Source: an uncultured Lachnospiraceae bacterium (lineage in GTDB: Bacteria > Bacillota > Clostridia > Lachnospirales > Lachnospiraceae). Taken from it: a stretch of DNA of 64,000 bases. Both the position numbers and the translations under genes were made by a program. The stretch covers positions 62,001-126,000 of the forward strand of contig CAMFDJ010000005.1 in the NCBI GenBank assembly GCA_945949085.1, written 5' to 3'. The notes beneath the pieces were generated by a model. That model was not told the DNA's origin, did no database searches, and saw only the letters and a program-made list of their open reading frames with translations. Of the stretch, positions 19,454 through 27,890 are shown one piece after another (the first letter of the stretch is position 1; the number at the start of each line of letters is the position of its first letter).

Positions 19454-20374
19454 ATGAGCTGGTTATCAAAACTGGAACGCAAATATGGCAGATATGCCAT
19501 TCCGAATATTACATTATACCTGATTGTCTGTTATGCTTTCGGTTATGTGATTCAATTGGTCAATTATAGTTTTCTGGATTATCTGACACTCGATCCATAT
19601 GCAATCTTACATGGACAGATCTGGCGGCTTGTGACATGGCTGATCGTACCGCCGTATGGCTTTGACATTTTTACACTTGTCATGCTGTATTTTTACTATT
19701 CCATTGGTACGACATTGGAACGCACATGGGGAACCTTCCGATATAATGTGTATCTGATTTCCGGTATGCTCTTCACGATTATCGGTGCATTTTTGTTCCT
19801 TCTGGTATGCTGGATCGCTTCTCCGTCAGAAGCGGCCGGTGGAATGCTTGGGATGGAAATGGGATTGGCACAGTTTTCACACATGGCTGCATCGATGTTC
19901 AGCACCTACTATGTCTGTATGTCGATCATTCTGGCATTTGCCATGACCTTTCCGGATGTGCAGGTGCTTTTCATGTTTGTGATTCCGTTGAAGATCAAGG
20001 TGCTTGGCATTGTGTACGCTTTGATTCTCGGTTACGATTTCCTGACCTGTGTGATTGGGATTGTCAAGAGCATCGACAGTGTGCTGTGGCTTATTTATGT
20101 TGCAAAATGCTTCGCCATTGTCTTTTCTCTGCTCAGCTGTATCCTGTTCTTTGTCACGACGCGCAAATCTTTCCGAACACCGCGGCAGATCAAACGTGCA
20201 AAGACGTATCAGAAACAGGTGATGCATGCGAAAAAGATCAGTAAGCATAAATGTGCGATCTGCGGCAGGACTGAGGATGAGTATCCGGATCTGGAATTCA
20301 GATTCTGTTCAAAATGTAAAGGGAATTATGAATATTGCCAGGACCATCTGTTTACGCATAAGCATGTGGAGTAG
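19454..20374 (+). CDS. Rhomboid-like membrane protein with C-terminal zinc ribbon, no visible catalytic serine
   Basis: 306 residues. The N-terminal ~240 residues contain about six hydrophobic segments with a rhomboid-like beginning (PNITLYLIVCYAFGYVIQ, then LTLDPYAILHGQIWRLVTWLIVPP), as in the L1 region of rhomboid proteases. Active rhomboids have a GxSG serine motif after this; the matching stretch here has no such motif (GGMLGMEMGLAQFSHMA), so protease activity is doubtful. The last ~45 residues carry CAICGRT and FCSKCKGNYEYCQDH, a zinc-ribbon-like set of Cys/His on the side expected to be cytosolic. It could be a pseudo-rhomboid adaptor. A stem-loop and then a sigma-like gene follow. Confidence 0.75.
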   Translation: MSWLSKLERKYGRYAIPNITLYLIVCYAFGYVIQLVNYSFLDYLTLDPYAILHGQIWRLVTWLIVPPYGFDIFTLVMLYFYYSIGTTLERTWGTFRYNVYLISGMLFTIIGAFLFLLVCWIASPSEAAGGMLGMEMGLAQFSHMAASMFSTYYVCMSIILAFAMTFPDVQVLFMFVIPLKIKVLGIVYALILGYDFLTCVIGIVKSIDSVLWLIYVAKCFAIVFSLLSCILFFVTTRKSFRTPRQIKRAKTYQKQVMHAKKISKHKCAICGRTEDEYPDLEFRFCSKCKGNYEYCQDHLFTHKHVE

Positions 20375-20380
20375 ATGCGT

Positions 20381-20411
20381 TCAAAGGCAAATCAGTAGGT
20401 TTTGCCTTTGA
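20381..20411 (+). other. Perfect 11-bp stem-loop between the rhomboid-like and sigma-like genes
   Basis: TCAAAGGCAAA (20381-20391) and TTTGCCTTTGA (20401-20411) are exact inverted repeats with a 9-base loop. No T-tract follows, so it is not a typical terminator. It ends 33 bases before the next ATG and may act in mRNA processing or stability. Confidence 0.7.
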
Positions 20412-20444
20412 CCTGATGAAGAGTTTGTGAAAGAGGTATTTGAT

Positions 20445-21194
20445 ATGAATGAAGCGCAGTTTAGGGAGCAGCTTTCGCTGGTGACAAGGAAAGCAAGAGA
20501 GCAGGGCGGTTGTATCAGCAGAGATGAGCTTGCCGAGGCTTTCCCCGATATGGTGCAAAGTGAAACGCAGATGGGGTTTTTGCTGGACTATTTGAAGGAG
20601 CAGAAGATCAGCGTCGGCACAAAAGCGGAGGTTGATGAATACCTTTCTATTGCGGACAGAGATTATCTGAAGGAATACGAAAAAGAACTCGCTGAAATGA
20701 CAGAACTCCCGAAAGAACAGATGGCAGAGGTGCTCTTATCAGTGATCGCAGGAGAGGATGATGCAATTCAGGTCGCGCTTGAGCAGTTTTTGCCCAAGGT
20801 GATCAGTCTGGCAAAGCTTTATACAGGACAGGGTGTGCTTTTGGAGGATCTCATCGGAGAGGGAAATCTTGCCCTTGCGGAAGGTATGATGCAGCTTGGC
20901 TGTATCGATACGGAGGCGGACGTGTGCGAGGAGGCAGAGGGATTCCTTGGGAAGCTGATGATGGATGCCATGGAGGCACTGATCAATGAGGAATTGACGC
21001 AGAAGGATAAGGATGAAAAGGTCGTGACAAAAGTAAATCGTGTTGCGGACGCAGCCAGAGAGATATCCGAAGATCTGCGTCGCAAGATTTCTGCCGAGGA
21101 GTTGTGTGCCAATACGGAATTGACACTCGAGGATGTGGAGGAAGCGCTTCGTATGAGCGGAAACAAGATTGAAGATCTGGAGGATCTGTCTTAG
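20445..21194 (+). CDS. Sigma-70-like protein lacking regions 2.3-2.4 and 4
   Basis: 249 residues. Residues ~15-50 look like region 1.1 (REQGGCISRDELAEAFPD through FLLDYLKEQKIS). Residues ~105-150 match region 2.1-2.2 of housekeeping sigma (FLPKVISLAKLYTGQGVLLEDLIGEGNLAL versus the usual NLRLVVSIAKKY...LDLIQEGNIGL), the surface that binds the beta' clamp helices. Residues ~200-249 match region 3 (NRVADAAREISEDLRRKISAEELC through LEDVEEALRMSGNKIEDLE). The -10 reading segment (normally FSTYATWWIRQAI) is replaced by acidic sequence, and there is no region 4 for the -35. It might bind RNA polymerase without reading a promoter. ATG 20445, behind AGAGG, is preferred over GTG 20427. The homology call rests on motif reading only. 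Confidence 0.65.
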   Translation: MNEAQFREQLSLVTRKAREQGGCISRDELAEAFPDMVQSETQMGFLLDYLKEQKISVGTKAEVDEYLSIADRDYLKEYEKELAEMTELPKEQMAEVLLSVIAGEDDAIQVALEQFLPKVISLAKLYTGQGVLLEDLIGEGNLALAEGMMQLGCIDTEADVCEEAEGFLGKLMMDAMEALINEELTQKDKDEKVVTKVNRVADAAREISEDLRRKISAEELCANTELTLEDVEEALRMSGNKIEDLEDLS

Positions 21195-21270
21195 GCCAGG
21201 GACAGGATCGGGAAGATAGGATGACGTGTGATGAGCGAATGTCGCATGCGAGGATGGGAGATCATATCAT

Positions 21271-21693
21271 ATGGATGAGAACAGGCAGGATTTTAGGTAT
21301 GTGCTGCAGGATTTTTCAAATGTGTATATTGGAGCAAGACTGACGTATGGGGAACTGACAGAGCAGGATGACACACCCCAGCGGCTTTCCACCGCTATTT
21401 ACAGATATTTGATGCAGGACGGACTAAGTGATATCAGGATCTGTGACCATTTGCTGACGTTATCGGAGGGGACGATGCCTTTTATGATCTATGCGCAGCT
21501 TAAGGCGGAGATGAAAGTGGTGCAGCCTGTGATAAAAATTCATAAAAACGGACGTCAGGTCACAGAATATAAGGTACAGACTTATCCGGTGACGTATCTT
21601 GTGCAGGATGAGGCGCTTCGCGGGCAGATAGCTGCGGAGCAGATTACTGAGATTACTTTTAAAAAGCTGCATCTGATGTCACTGAAGGTGTAA
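21271..21693 (+). CDS. Hypothetical protein
   Basis: 140 residues, soluble, no signal peptide, no motif that I recognise. The start ATG follows GGGAG at about 9 bases. The protein has an alternating hydrophobic pattern in the middle (PFMIYAQLKAEMKVVQPVIKIH, TYPVTYLVQDEALRG) suggesting a mixed alpha/beta fold. It sits between the sigma-like gene and the M16C protease gene with gaps of 76 and 124 bases. It is kept as real because the frame is long, has a plausible ribosome binding site, and nothing better uses the space. Confidence 0.7.
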   Translation: MDENRQDFRYVLQDFSNVYIGARLTYGELTEQDDTPQRLSTAIYRYLMQDGLSDIRICDHLLTLSEGTMPFMIYAQLKAEMKVVQPVIKIHKNGRQVTEYKVQTYPVTYLVQDEALRGQIAAEQITEITFKKLHLMSLKV

Positions 21694-21766
21694 CGGAAGA
21701 AAGCCGGATAAGCTGCATGCTGTATGATATCAGTACAGATATGGATAGAGGCAGTTATCATATGGA

Positions 21767-21795
21767 TTGAAAACGGAAAAAGGCAGTAATATGAT
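21767..21795 (+). promoter_or_regulatory. Predicted promoter of the M16C protease gene
   Basis: TTGAAA (21767-21772), 17-base spacer, TATGAT (21790-21795). The ribosome binding site AAGGAG begins only 9 bases after the -10, so the leader would be very short. Confidence 0.5.
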
Positions 21796-21817
21796 GCCGG
21801 GACAAGGAGAATGAGAG

Positions 21818-24748
21818 TTGAAGACAACATTGAATTTGGAAAAACTGAGTGCTTATACCATATTGGAGGAGCGGGACATACCGGATCTGAATGCCAGAGG
21901 CGCGATTTTGCGACATAAGAAGACGGGAGCCAGAATCACGCTTTTGCATAATGATGATGAAAATAAAGTTTTTTATATCGGTTTCCGAACCCCGCCTACC
22001 GATTCCACCGGAGTAGCGCATATCATTGAGCACAGTGTGCTTTGCGGTTCGGACAAGTATCCTGTGAAGGATCCGTTTGTGGAACTGGCAAAAGGTTCCC
22101 TGAATACATTTTTAAATGCCATGACGTATCCGGATAAGACAGTGTATCCGGTGGCAAGCTGCAATGATAAGGATTTTGCCAATCTGATGGATGTGTATCT
22201 CGATGCGGTATTCCATCCGAATATCTATCGGGAATCCAAGATTTTTGCGCAGGAGGGCTGGCACTATGAGTGTGAGCATCCGGAAGATCCCATCACCATC
22301 AATGGTGTTGTGTACAACGAAATGAAAGGGGCATATTCCTCTGCGGATGATCTGCTGGATCGGGAGATTTTAAACAGTCTGTATCCGGATACGGCATATG
22401 GGGTGGATTCCGGCGGAAGACCTTCTGACATTCCGAATCTGACCTATCAGGATTTTATTGCGTTCCATCAGAAATATTATCATCCCTCTAACAGCTATAT
22501 CTACCTGTATGGTGATATGGATATGGTGGAGAGACTGGATTATCTGGATAAAGAATATCTGTCACACTACGAGTATCTGGAAATTGATTCCGCCATCCGG
22601 AAACAGGAAACATTTCAGGCGCCTGTCCGTTTGCAAAAAGTATATCCGGTACTGGAATCCGATCAGAATCAGGAAGGTACCTATTTCTCTTATAACGTGA
22701 CGATGCGCGACAATCTTGATCCGGAGCTGTATGTGGCGATGCAGGTGCTTGACTATGTGCTTTGTTCTGCACCGGGGTCACCTGTCAAGGTTGCACTGTT
22801 TGACAAGGGGATCGGTGAAGATGTCTACAGTGTCTGTGAAAACGGAATTTATCAGCCCTATTTTTCTTTTGTGGCTAAAAATTGCAAAAAGGAAGATGAG
22901 CAGGAGTTTATCGCTGCGGTAGAGGATACCCTGCAGATGCTGGTGCGTGACGGTATTGATAAAAACGCTCTGCTAGCAGCAATCAATTATTTTGAATTCA
23001 AATACAAGGAGGCGGATTTTGGTTCCTATCCCAAAGGACTGATGTACGGTCTGCAGGCGCTTGATTCCTGGCTGTATGATGATCTGAAACCGTTTTTGCA
23101 TATTGAGGCAAATGAAACCTTCCGGACATTGAAACAGAAAGCAAAGGGGGATTACTTTGAAGAGCTGATCCGACAGGAAATCATAGAAAATCCGCATAAG
23201 GCAATTGTGACACTGATGCCGCAGCAGGGACTGGAAAAAGAACGCAATGAAGCACTTGCTAAGGAACTGGCTTCTTATAAGGCATCACTTTCTGACAGTG
23301 AGCTTGCGCAGATTGTTGCGCAGACAAAGGCGCTGAAAGCTTATCAGGAGAGTGAGGATGCGCCGGAGGATAAGGCAAAGATTCCTATGCTGAAAAGAGA
23401 GGATCTGAAAAAGGAGGCAGAAGGGTATGTAAACGAGGTGAGAGAGTTTGCCGGTACAAAGATGTTATTTCATCCGATTTATACCAATGGTGTTTCCTAT
23501 CTGCATATGATCTTTACGATCAGGGATATGGATCCGGCGCTGCTTCCATATGCGGGGCTATTGAAAAATATGCTTGGTCTTGTGGCGACAGAGCATTTCA
23601 GCTATGGGGATCTGTTCAATGAAATGAATTTAAAGACCGGGGGCTTTTCCTTCCAGATTAAGACGTATACGGATGCGAAAAATGCAGATCAGTACAAGCT
23701 TGTTTTTGAAGTGAAGGCAAAAGTACTCTATGAGAACACAAAGGATGCCATATCGCTCCTTTCGGAAATTCTGTTTACTTCCGTGCTGGATGATGAAAAA
23801 CGCATCAGGGAACTTCTGGGAGAAATGAAAGCACGTATGCAGACGCAGCTGACAAGCGCAGGACATTTGTCTGCGGCGGGCAGAGGTCTCTCCTATCTTT
23901 CTGAGGCTGCAGCTGTGGAGGAAATGCTGGGTGGAATCTCATTCTATCGCTTTGTTTCAGAGCTTCTGCAGAATTTCGAAGAAAGAAAGGAAAGCTGCAA
24001 GAAAAATCTGAAGGAAATCCTTAGCTGGATGCTTTGCAGAAACAGAGTTTTTTATGATTATACAGGCACGCAGGAGGGACTTGCGGCATTTGAAGAGGCA
24101 CTTGCTCTCTTTCATGAGAAGTTATCACCACAGGGGAATACCGGCAGTGCATTTTCCCTTCCTGTGGCAAAGAAGAATGAAGCATTTGCTACCTCGGCCG
24201 GCATTCAGTATGTATGCCGCTGCGGCAGATACGATCCTGAAAAACTGCCGTACCGGGGACATTTACGTGTCATGCGTGTGATGATGGGATATGATTATCT
24301 CTGGATCAATGTGCGCGTCAAGGGCGGTGCTTATGGATGTATGAGCCAGTTTGGAAGAAGCGGAATGGGATATTTTGTTTCCTACCGCGATCCGAATCTG
24401 GATAAGACAATCGAGGTGTATGAGAATGCACCGGCTTATCTGGAAAGTTATACGGCAGATGAGGATGCAATGACAAAATATGTTATCGGGACGATCGCAG
24501 AGAAAGACACACCGCTTGGTCCCAATGCAAAGGGAAGCAGAAGTTTTCAGGCATATATGACAGGATATACGTTTGAGATGGAACAGAAGGAGCGTGACGA
24601 AATTCTGGGCTGCTGCGATGCCGATATCAGGGCACTTGCACCTTATGTAAAAGAAATCCTTGCAGGTGAGGCGCTATGCGTTATCGGCAATGCGGAAAAA
24701 ATTCAGGAAAATGCAGGAAAATTTGAGCATGTGGAGCCATTATTTTAA
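21818..24748 (+). CDS. M16C (presequence protease-like) zinc metallopeptidase, TTG start
   Basis: 976 residues, the full length of the M16C subfamily, with two pseudo-symmetric halves forming a closed chamber that degrades peptides. The inverted zinc motif HxxEH is His68-x-x-Glu71-His72 (AHIIEHSVLCGS), with the third ligand Glu168 in VVYNEMKGAYS. The C-terminal half has the usual substrate-side Arg/Tyr region (VRVKGGAYGCMSQFGRSG). No signal peptide is present, so it is cytosolic, probably clearing peptides. The start is TTG: AAGGAG at 21804-21809 sits 8 bases before it, no ATG in frame lies near, and the resulting N terminus matches the family. A DUF4349 lipoprotein gene follows 52 bases later. 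Confidence 0.95.
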   Translation: MKTTLNLEKLSAYTILEERDIPDLNARGAILRHKKTGARITLLHNDDENKVFYIGFRTPPTDSTGVAHIIEHSVLCGSDKYPVKDPFVELAKGSLNTFLNAMTYPDKTVYPVASCNDKDFANLMDVYLDAVFHPNIYRESKIFAQEGWHYECEHPEDPITINGVVYNEMKGAYSSADDLLDREILNSLYPDTAYGVDSGGRPSDIPNLTYQDFIAFHQKYYHPSNSYIYLYGDMDMVERLDYLDKEYLSHYEYLEIDSAIRKQETFQAPVRLQKVYPVLESDQNQEGTYFSYNVTMRDNLDPELYVAMQVLDYVLCSAPGSPVKVALFDKGIGEDVYSVCENGIYQPYFSFVAKNCKKEDEQEFIAAVEDTLQMLVRDGIDKNALLAAINYFEFKYKEADFGSYPKGLMYGLQALDSWLYDDLKPFLHIEANETFRTLKQKAKGDYFEELIRQEIIENPHKAIVTLMPQQGLEKERNEALAKELASYKASLSDSELAQIVAQTKALKAYQESEDAPEDKAKIPMLKREDLKKEAEGYVNEVREFAGTKMLFHPIYTNGVSYLHMIFTIRDMDPALLPYAGLLKNMLGLVATEHFSYGDLFNEMNLKTGGFSFQIKTYTDAKNADQYKLVFEVKAKVLYENTKDAISLLSEILFTSVLDDEKRIRELLGEMKARMQTQLTSAGHLSAAGRGLSYLSEAAAVEEMLGGISFYRFVSELLQNFEERKESCKKNLKEILSWMLCRNRVFYDYTGTQEGLAAFEEALALFHEKLSPQGNTGSAFSLPVAKKNEAFATSAGIQYVCRCGRYDPEKLPYRGHLRVMRVMMGYDYLWINVRVKGGAYGCMSQFGRSGMGYFVSYRDPNLDKTIEVYENAPAYLESYTADEDAMTKYVIGTIAEKDTPLGPNAKGSRSFQAYMTGYTFEMEQKERDEILGCCDADIRALAPYVKEILAGEALCVIGNAEKIQENAGKFEHVEPLF

Positions 24749-24772
24749 GAAGGGGTATGCGTACTATATAAT
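24744..24772 (+). promoter_or_regulatory. Possible promoter of the DUF4349 lipoprotein gene, -10 inside a palindrome
   Basis: A perfect TATAAT (24767-24772) lies within the 17-base palindrome TACTATATAATATAGTA (24762-24778). The -35 match (TTTAAG, 24744-24749, 17-base spacer) is poor. Confidence 0.4.
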
Positions 24773-24800
24773 ATAGTAAATACACAAGGGGGAACTGATT

Positions 24801-25916
24801 ATGAAGAAGGACGTACAAGGACACACAGCAGGATTTGGAAAACGCGCAGCAGTGCTTTTGCTTGCGGCAGCGCTCCTTACGGGGTGCGGGTCATCGGACA
24901 AGGCGATGAGCGAAGCCGCTGCGGTGGCATACGACTATGATGGCGGCAGCAAAGGCGCAGGTATACAAAGCAACGCTGCCGGTGCATCCATGGCGGCAAC
25001 AGATGAACTGTATGAATCCGAAAGCTGGGCAGAGGAGGAAGCCGTAGAGGAGGAAGCCGTAGAGGAGAGCGCTGACACCACTTCTGCATCCGGAGAGCTG
25101 GAAAGTACGGTGGCTTCCAACCGCAAGCTCATAAAGCGCGTGAATCTGTGTGCCGAGACGCAGGAATTTGATGCGCTCGTTGCAAAGATCGAACAGAAGG
25201 TGACAGCGCTTGGCGGGTATCTGGAAAATTCAAATATTTATGGAAACAGTTACAATTATGATAATATGCGCAGTGCGCATTTTACGGCACGTGTGCCGGT
25301 AGACAAAATGGATGCGCTCGTGACGAGTGTCGGTGAAAATTCCAATGTGACAAGTAAGAGTGAAAGCGCAACGGATGTCACGCTTTCCTATGTAGACACA
25401 AAGAGCAGAAAAGAAGCCTTGCAGGTGGAGTATGACCGCCTGATGGCACTTTTGGAAAAAGCAGAGGATATTGATACCATCGTGGCACTCGAGACGCGTC
25501 TGACAGATGTACGTTACGAGATACAGAATCTGGAGTCGACGCTTCGTACATATGACAATCTGGTAGATTATGCGACGGTAGATATCTCCGTGGAAGAAGT
25601 TAAGGTCTATACACCGGAGGTGACGCAGCCGAAGTCAAGCTGGGAGAAGATGTCAGAGGGCTTTTTGCGCAGCATCAGGAATATCGGATATGACCTGCAG
25701 GATTTTGCAATTTCATTTGTGATCAATCTGCCATATCTTGTCATTTGGGCAATTATCATCACCGCAATTGTGCTGATCATAAAGGCGATTCGGAAAAGCC
25801 GCAGAAAAAAGAAGGAAGCAAAGGCAAAGAAGCTCCTCGCAGGGCAGAATGAGACGAATGAAATGATTTCGCTGGATGAGGAAAAGAATCCGTCAGACAG
25901 CCCGTCAGAGCAATAG
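24801..25916 (+). CDS. DUF4349 domain lipoprotein with C-terminal membrane segment
   Basis: 371 residues. Lipobox LTGC with Cys29, then an Ala/Glu-rich linker with a short repeat (EEEAVEEEAVEE). The DUF4349 domain runs from about residue 105 (ESTVASNRKLIKRVNLCAETQEFDALV) to ~275, including a predicted coiled coil (SRKEALQVEYDRLMALLEKAEDIDTIVALE). A membrane helix at about 310-335 (LPYLVIWAIIITAIVLIIKAI) is followed by a basic cytosolic tail. It is therefore anchored at both ends to the outer face of the membrane. Function is unknown. AAGGGGG precedes the ATG. era starts 22 bases after the stop. Confidence 0.88.
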   Translation: MKKDVQGHTAGFGKRAAVLLLAAALLTGCGSSDKAMSEAAAVAYDYDGGSKGAGIQSNAAGASMAATDELYESESWAEEEAVEEEAVEESADTTSASGELESTVASNRKLIKRVNLCAETQEFDALVAKIEQKVTALGGYLENSNIYGNSYNYDNMRSAHFTARVPVDKMDALVTSVGENSNVTSKSESATDVTLSYVDTKSRKEALQVEYDRLMALLEKAEDIDTIVALETRLTDVRYEIQNLESTLRTYDNLVDYATVDISVEEVKVYTPEVTQPKSSWEKMSEGFLRSIRNIGYDLQDFAISFVINLPYLVIWAIIITAIVLIIKAIRKSRRKKKEAKAKKLLAGQNETNEMISLDEEKNPSDSPSEQ

Positions 25917-25938
25917 GGCTATGGAAGGAATTGCAGGG

Positions 25939-26853
25939 ATGGAAACAAACAGACAGGAAACGAAAAAATCAGGCTTTGTCACACTGATCGGCAGACCGAA
26001 TGTCGGGAAATCCACATTGATGAATCAGCTGATCGGTCAGAAAATTGCCATCACATCCAATAAACCACAGACGACAAGAAATAAGATACAAACAGTTTAT
26101 ACGGATGAGAACGGGCAGATTATCTTCCTGGACACACCGGGTATCCATAAGTCGAAGAATAAGCTCGGCGATTATATGGTCAAAGTGGCGCAGCATACTT
26201 TGACAGAGGTGGATGTGATCCTATGGCTGGTAGAGCCTTCCACATTCATCGGTGCGGGAGAGCGCCATATCATAGAGCAGCTTGGAAAAGTGAAAACACC
26301 GGTCATTCTGGTGATCAATAAGATTGATACGATTCAGAAACATGATATTCTGACATGTATCGATGCGTATCGCAGGGAATATGATTTTGCGGAAATTGTG
26401 CCGGTATCAGCGTTGAATGGAGAGAATAAACAGGATCTGCTCGATACGATCTTCCGCTATCTGCCCTATGGACCGATGTTTTATGACGAAGATACCGTAA
26501 CGGACCAGCCGCAGAGACAGATCGCTGCCGAACTGATCCGTGAACAGGCACTGCGGTGCCTGGAAGATGAAATACCGCATGGCGTGGCAGTTTCGATTGA
26601 CAGCATGAAGGAGAGAGGTCATATCTGGGATATCGAAGCGACTATTGTGTGCGAGAGAGACTCCCATAAGGGAATCATCATTGGAAAGGGCGGCAGCATG
26701 TTAAAAAAAATCGGATCCAGAGCGCGTCATTCCATCGAGGATCTTTTGGAGGGACATGTCAATCTGCAGCTTTGGGTCAAGGTGAAAAAAGACTGGCGTG
26801 ACAGTGACTTCCTGTTAAAAAATTTTGGATATAATCCGAAAGATATCATGTAA
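25939..26853 (+). CDS. era: GTPase Era
   Basis: Essential GTPase that binds the 3' end of 16S rRNA during 30S assembly. 304 residues from ATG 25939. G1 is GRPNVGKS (18-25), the switch-I TTR follows, G3 is DTPGIH, G4 is NKID, and a C-terminal KH domain carries GKGGSMLKKIGSRAR (about 248-262). ATG 25939 is chosen because AAGGAA (25925-25930) lies 8 bases upstream and the length suits the family; ATG 25921 is an alternative. The order era-yqzL-recO is conserved in Firmicutes and is present here. Confidence 0.97.
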   Translation: METNRQETKKSGFVTLIGRPNVGKSTLMNQLIGQKIAITSNKPQTTRNKIQTVYTDENGQIIFLDTPGIHKSKNKLGDYMVKVAQHTLTEVDVILWLVEPSTFIGAGERHIIEQLGKVKTPVILVINKIDTIQKHDILTCIDAYRREYDFAEIVPVSALNGENKQDLLDTIFRYLPYGPMFYDEDTVTDQPQRQIAAELIREQALRCLEDEIPHGVAVSIDSMKERGHIWDIEATIVCERDSHKGIIIGKGGSMLKKIGSRARHSIEDLLEGHVNLQLWVKVKKDWRDSDFLLKNFGYNPKDIM

Positions 26854-26956
26854 CGATTTTGGAAAAAGAGGAATAAACTCCCATTCATATTTCTGTCTTC
26901 TTTTGCAAACGCTATTAGCATAGAGAGAAAAGCAAACGGAAAAAGGCGGTAGGGAT

Positions 26957-27145
26957 ATGTGTGATGGATGGGATACATTTCTGATAACAGGAAAAGTAAC
27001 GGATTATTTAAAGGCAAAGGCGCAGGAGCAAAGAAAGCATAGAGCGGGTGAAGGGAATGTAAGCGAAACAGGCGCTCAGGCAGCCGGAACCCGGCAGGAC
27101 GCAAATGCACTTTGCAAGGCGGATGAATCATGCAGGATTATGTAG
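26957..27145 (+). CDS. YqzL-like small protein, 3' end overlapping recO
   Basis: 62 residues. The first ~30 residues (W-x2-F-x2-TG-x5-YL-x-K pattern, starting MCDGWDTFLITG) match the short YqzL proteins found between era and recO in Bacillus and clostridia, and the gene is in the same place here. The usual length is about 45 residues; the C-terminal 30 residues here are extra, partly because the frame runs 16 bases into recO in another frame. AGGCGG precedes the ATG. Function of YqzL is not known to me. Confidence 0.75.
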   Translation: MCDGWDTFLITGKVTDYLKAKAQEQRKHRAGEGNVSETGAQAAGTRQDANALCKADESCRIM

Positions 27146-27786
27146 AAGTGACAGGGATGGTTTTAAAAGCCGTCCCTGTTTTAGAGACGGACAAAAAAAT
27201 AACGATATTGACCAGGGAACAGGGGAAGATCATTGCGTATGCCAGAGGTGCCAAGAAGGCGGGCAGCCGTTTTATGGCGCCGACAGAGCCCTTTTCCTAC
27301 GGAAAATTCCAGCTTCATGCAGGAAAGTCCTATCATGTTGTCGGTGTACATATTGAACAATATTTTGAAAAGCTCAGGGATGATTTTGAGGGTGCTTTCT
27401 ATGGTATGTATTTTGCCGATGTAGCAGATTATTACGGCAGGGAGAATAATGATGAGCAGGAGATGCTCAAGCTTTTGTATGTCTCATTGATGGCGTTGCA
27501 AAAGGATTCTATTCCGAATGAGCTTGTACAATATATCTTCGAGATGAAGGTACTCGCTGTAAACGGTGAATTCCCCGGAAAGCTGCAGGGACATGTGCTT
27601 TCTGATGCGGCAAGTTATGCCATTTCACATGTGCAGACCGCAGCAATGGACAAGTTATATACATTTACGGTATCGGAATCTGTTCTGCGGGAGCTTGCCG
27701 GTGAATGTGAGGTTTACCGGCAAAAATACATTGGGAAAAAATTTAAGAGTCTCGAGATACTGGAAAATTGCAGGTTGAAAATATAG
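27130..27786 (+). CDS. recO: DNA repair protein RecO, short form without the zinc cysteines
   Basis: 218 residues against about 240-255 in most Firmicutes. RecO helps RecR and SSB load RecA in recombinational repair. The N-terminal OB fold is clear (VTGMVLKAVPVLETDKKITILTREQGKI, then YARGAKKAGSRF), followed by the helical domain. Where Bacillus-type RecO has a four-Cys zinc site after the NGEFP-like turn, this protein reads NGEFPGKLQGHVLSDA and keeps no Cys there; the two Cys left are near the C terminus. The frame is intact, so this looks like a natural loss of the zinc finger. ATG 27130 lies inside the end of the YqzL-like gene. Confidence 0.9.
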   Translation: MQDYVEVTGMVLKAVPVLETDKKITILTREQGKIIAYARGAKKAGSRFMAPTEPFSYGKFQLHAGKSYHVVGVHIEQYFEKLRDDFEGAFYGMYFADVADYYGRENNDEQEMLKLLYVSLMALQKDSIPNELVQYIFEMKVLAVNGEFPGKLQGHVLSDAASYAISHVQTAAMDKLYTFTVSESVLRELAGECEVYRQKYIGKKFKSLEILENCRLKI

Positions 27787-27803
27787 CCACCAGCTAGTAT
27801 AAT
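27775..27803 (+). promoter_or_regulatory. Predicted strong promoter of the lipoprotein gene at 27891
   Basis: TTGAAA (27775-27780), 17-base spacer, perfect TATAAT (27798-27803), starting within the last codons of recO. Confidence 0.8.
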
Positions 27804-27890
27804 AAAAAGCTGAGACCCGCAAAAACATTAGAAAAGAGCGCATTTCCGTCTTTTTGTATGTTTCTGAGGGAAAAGGAGGAAACAGACAGT

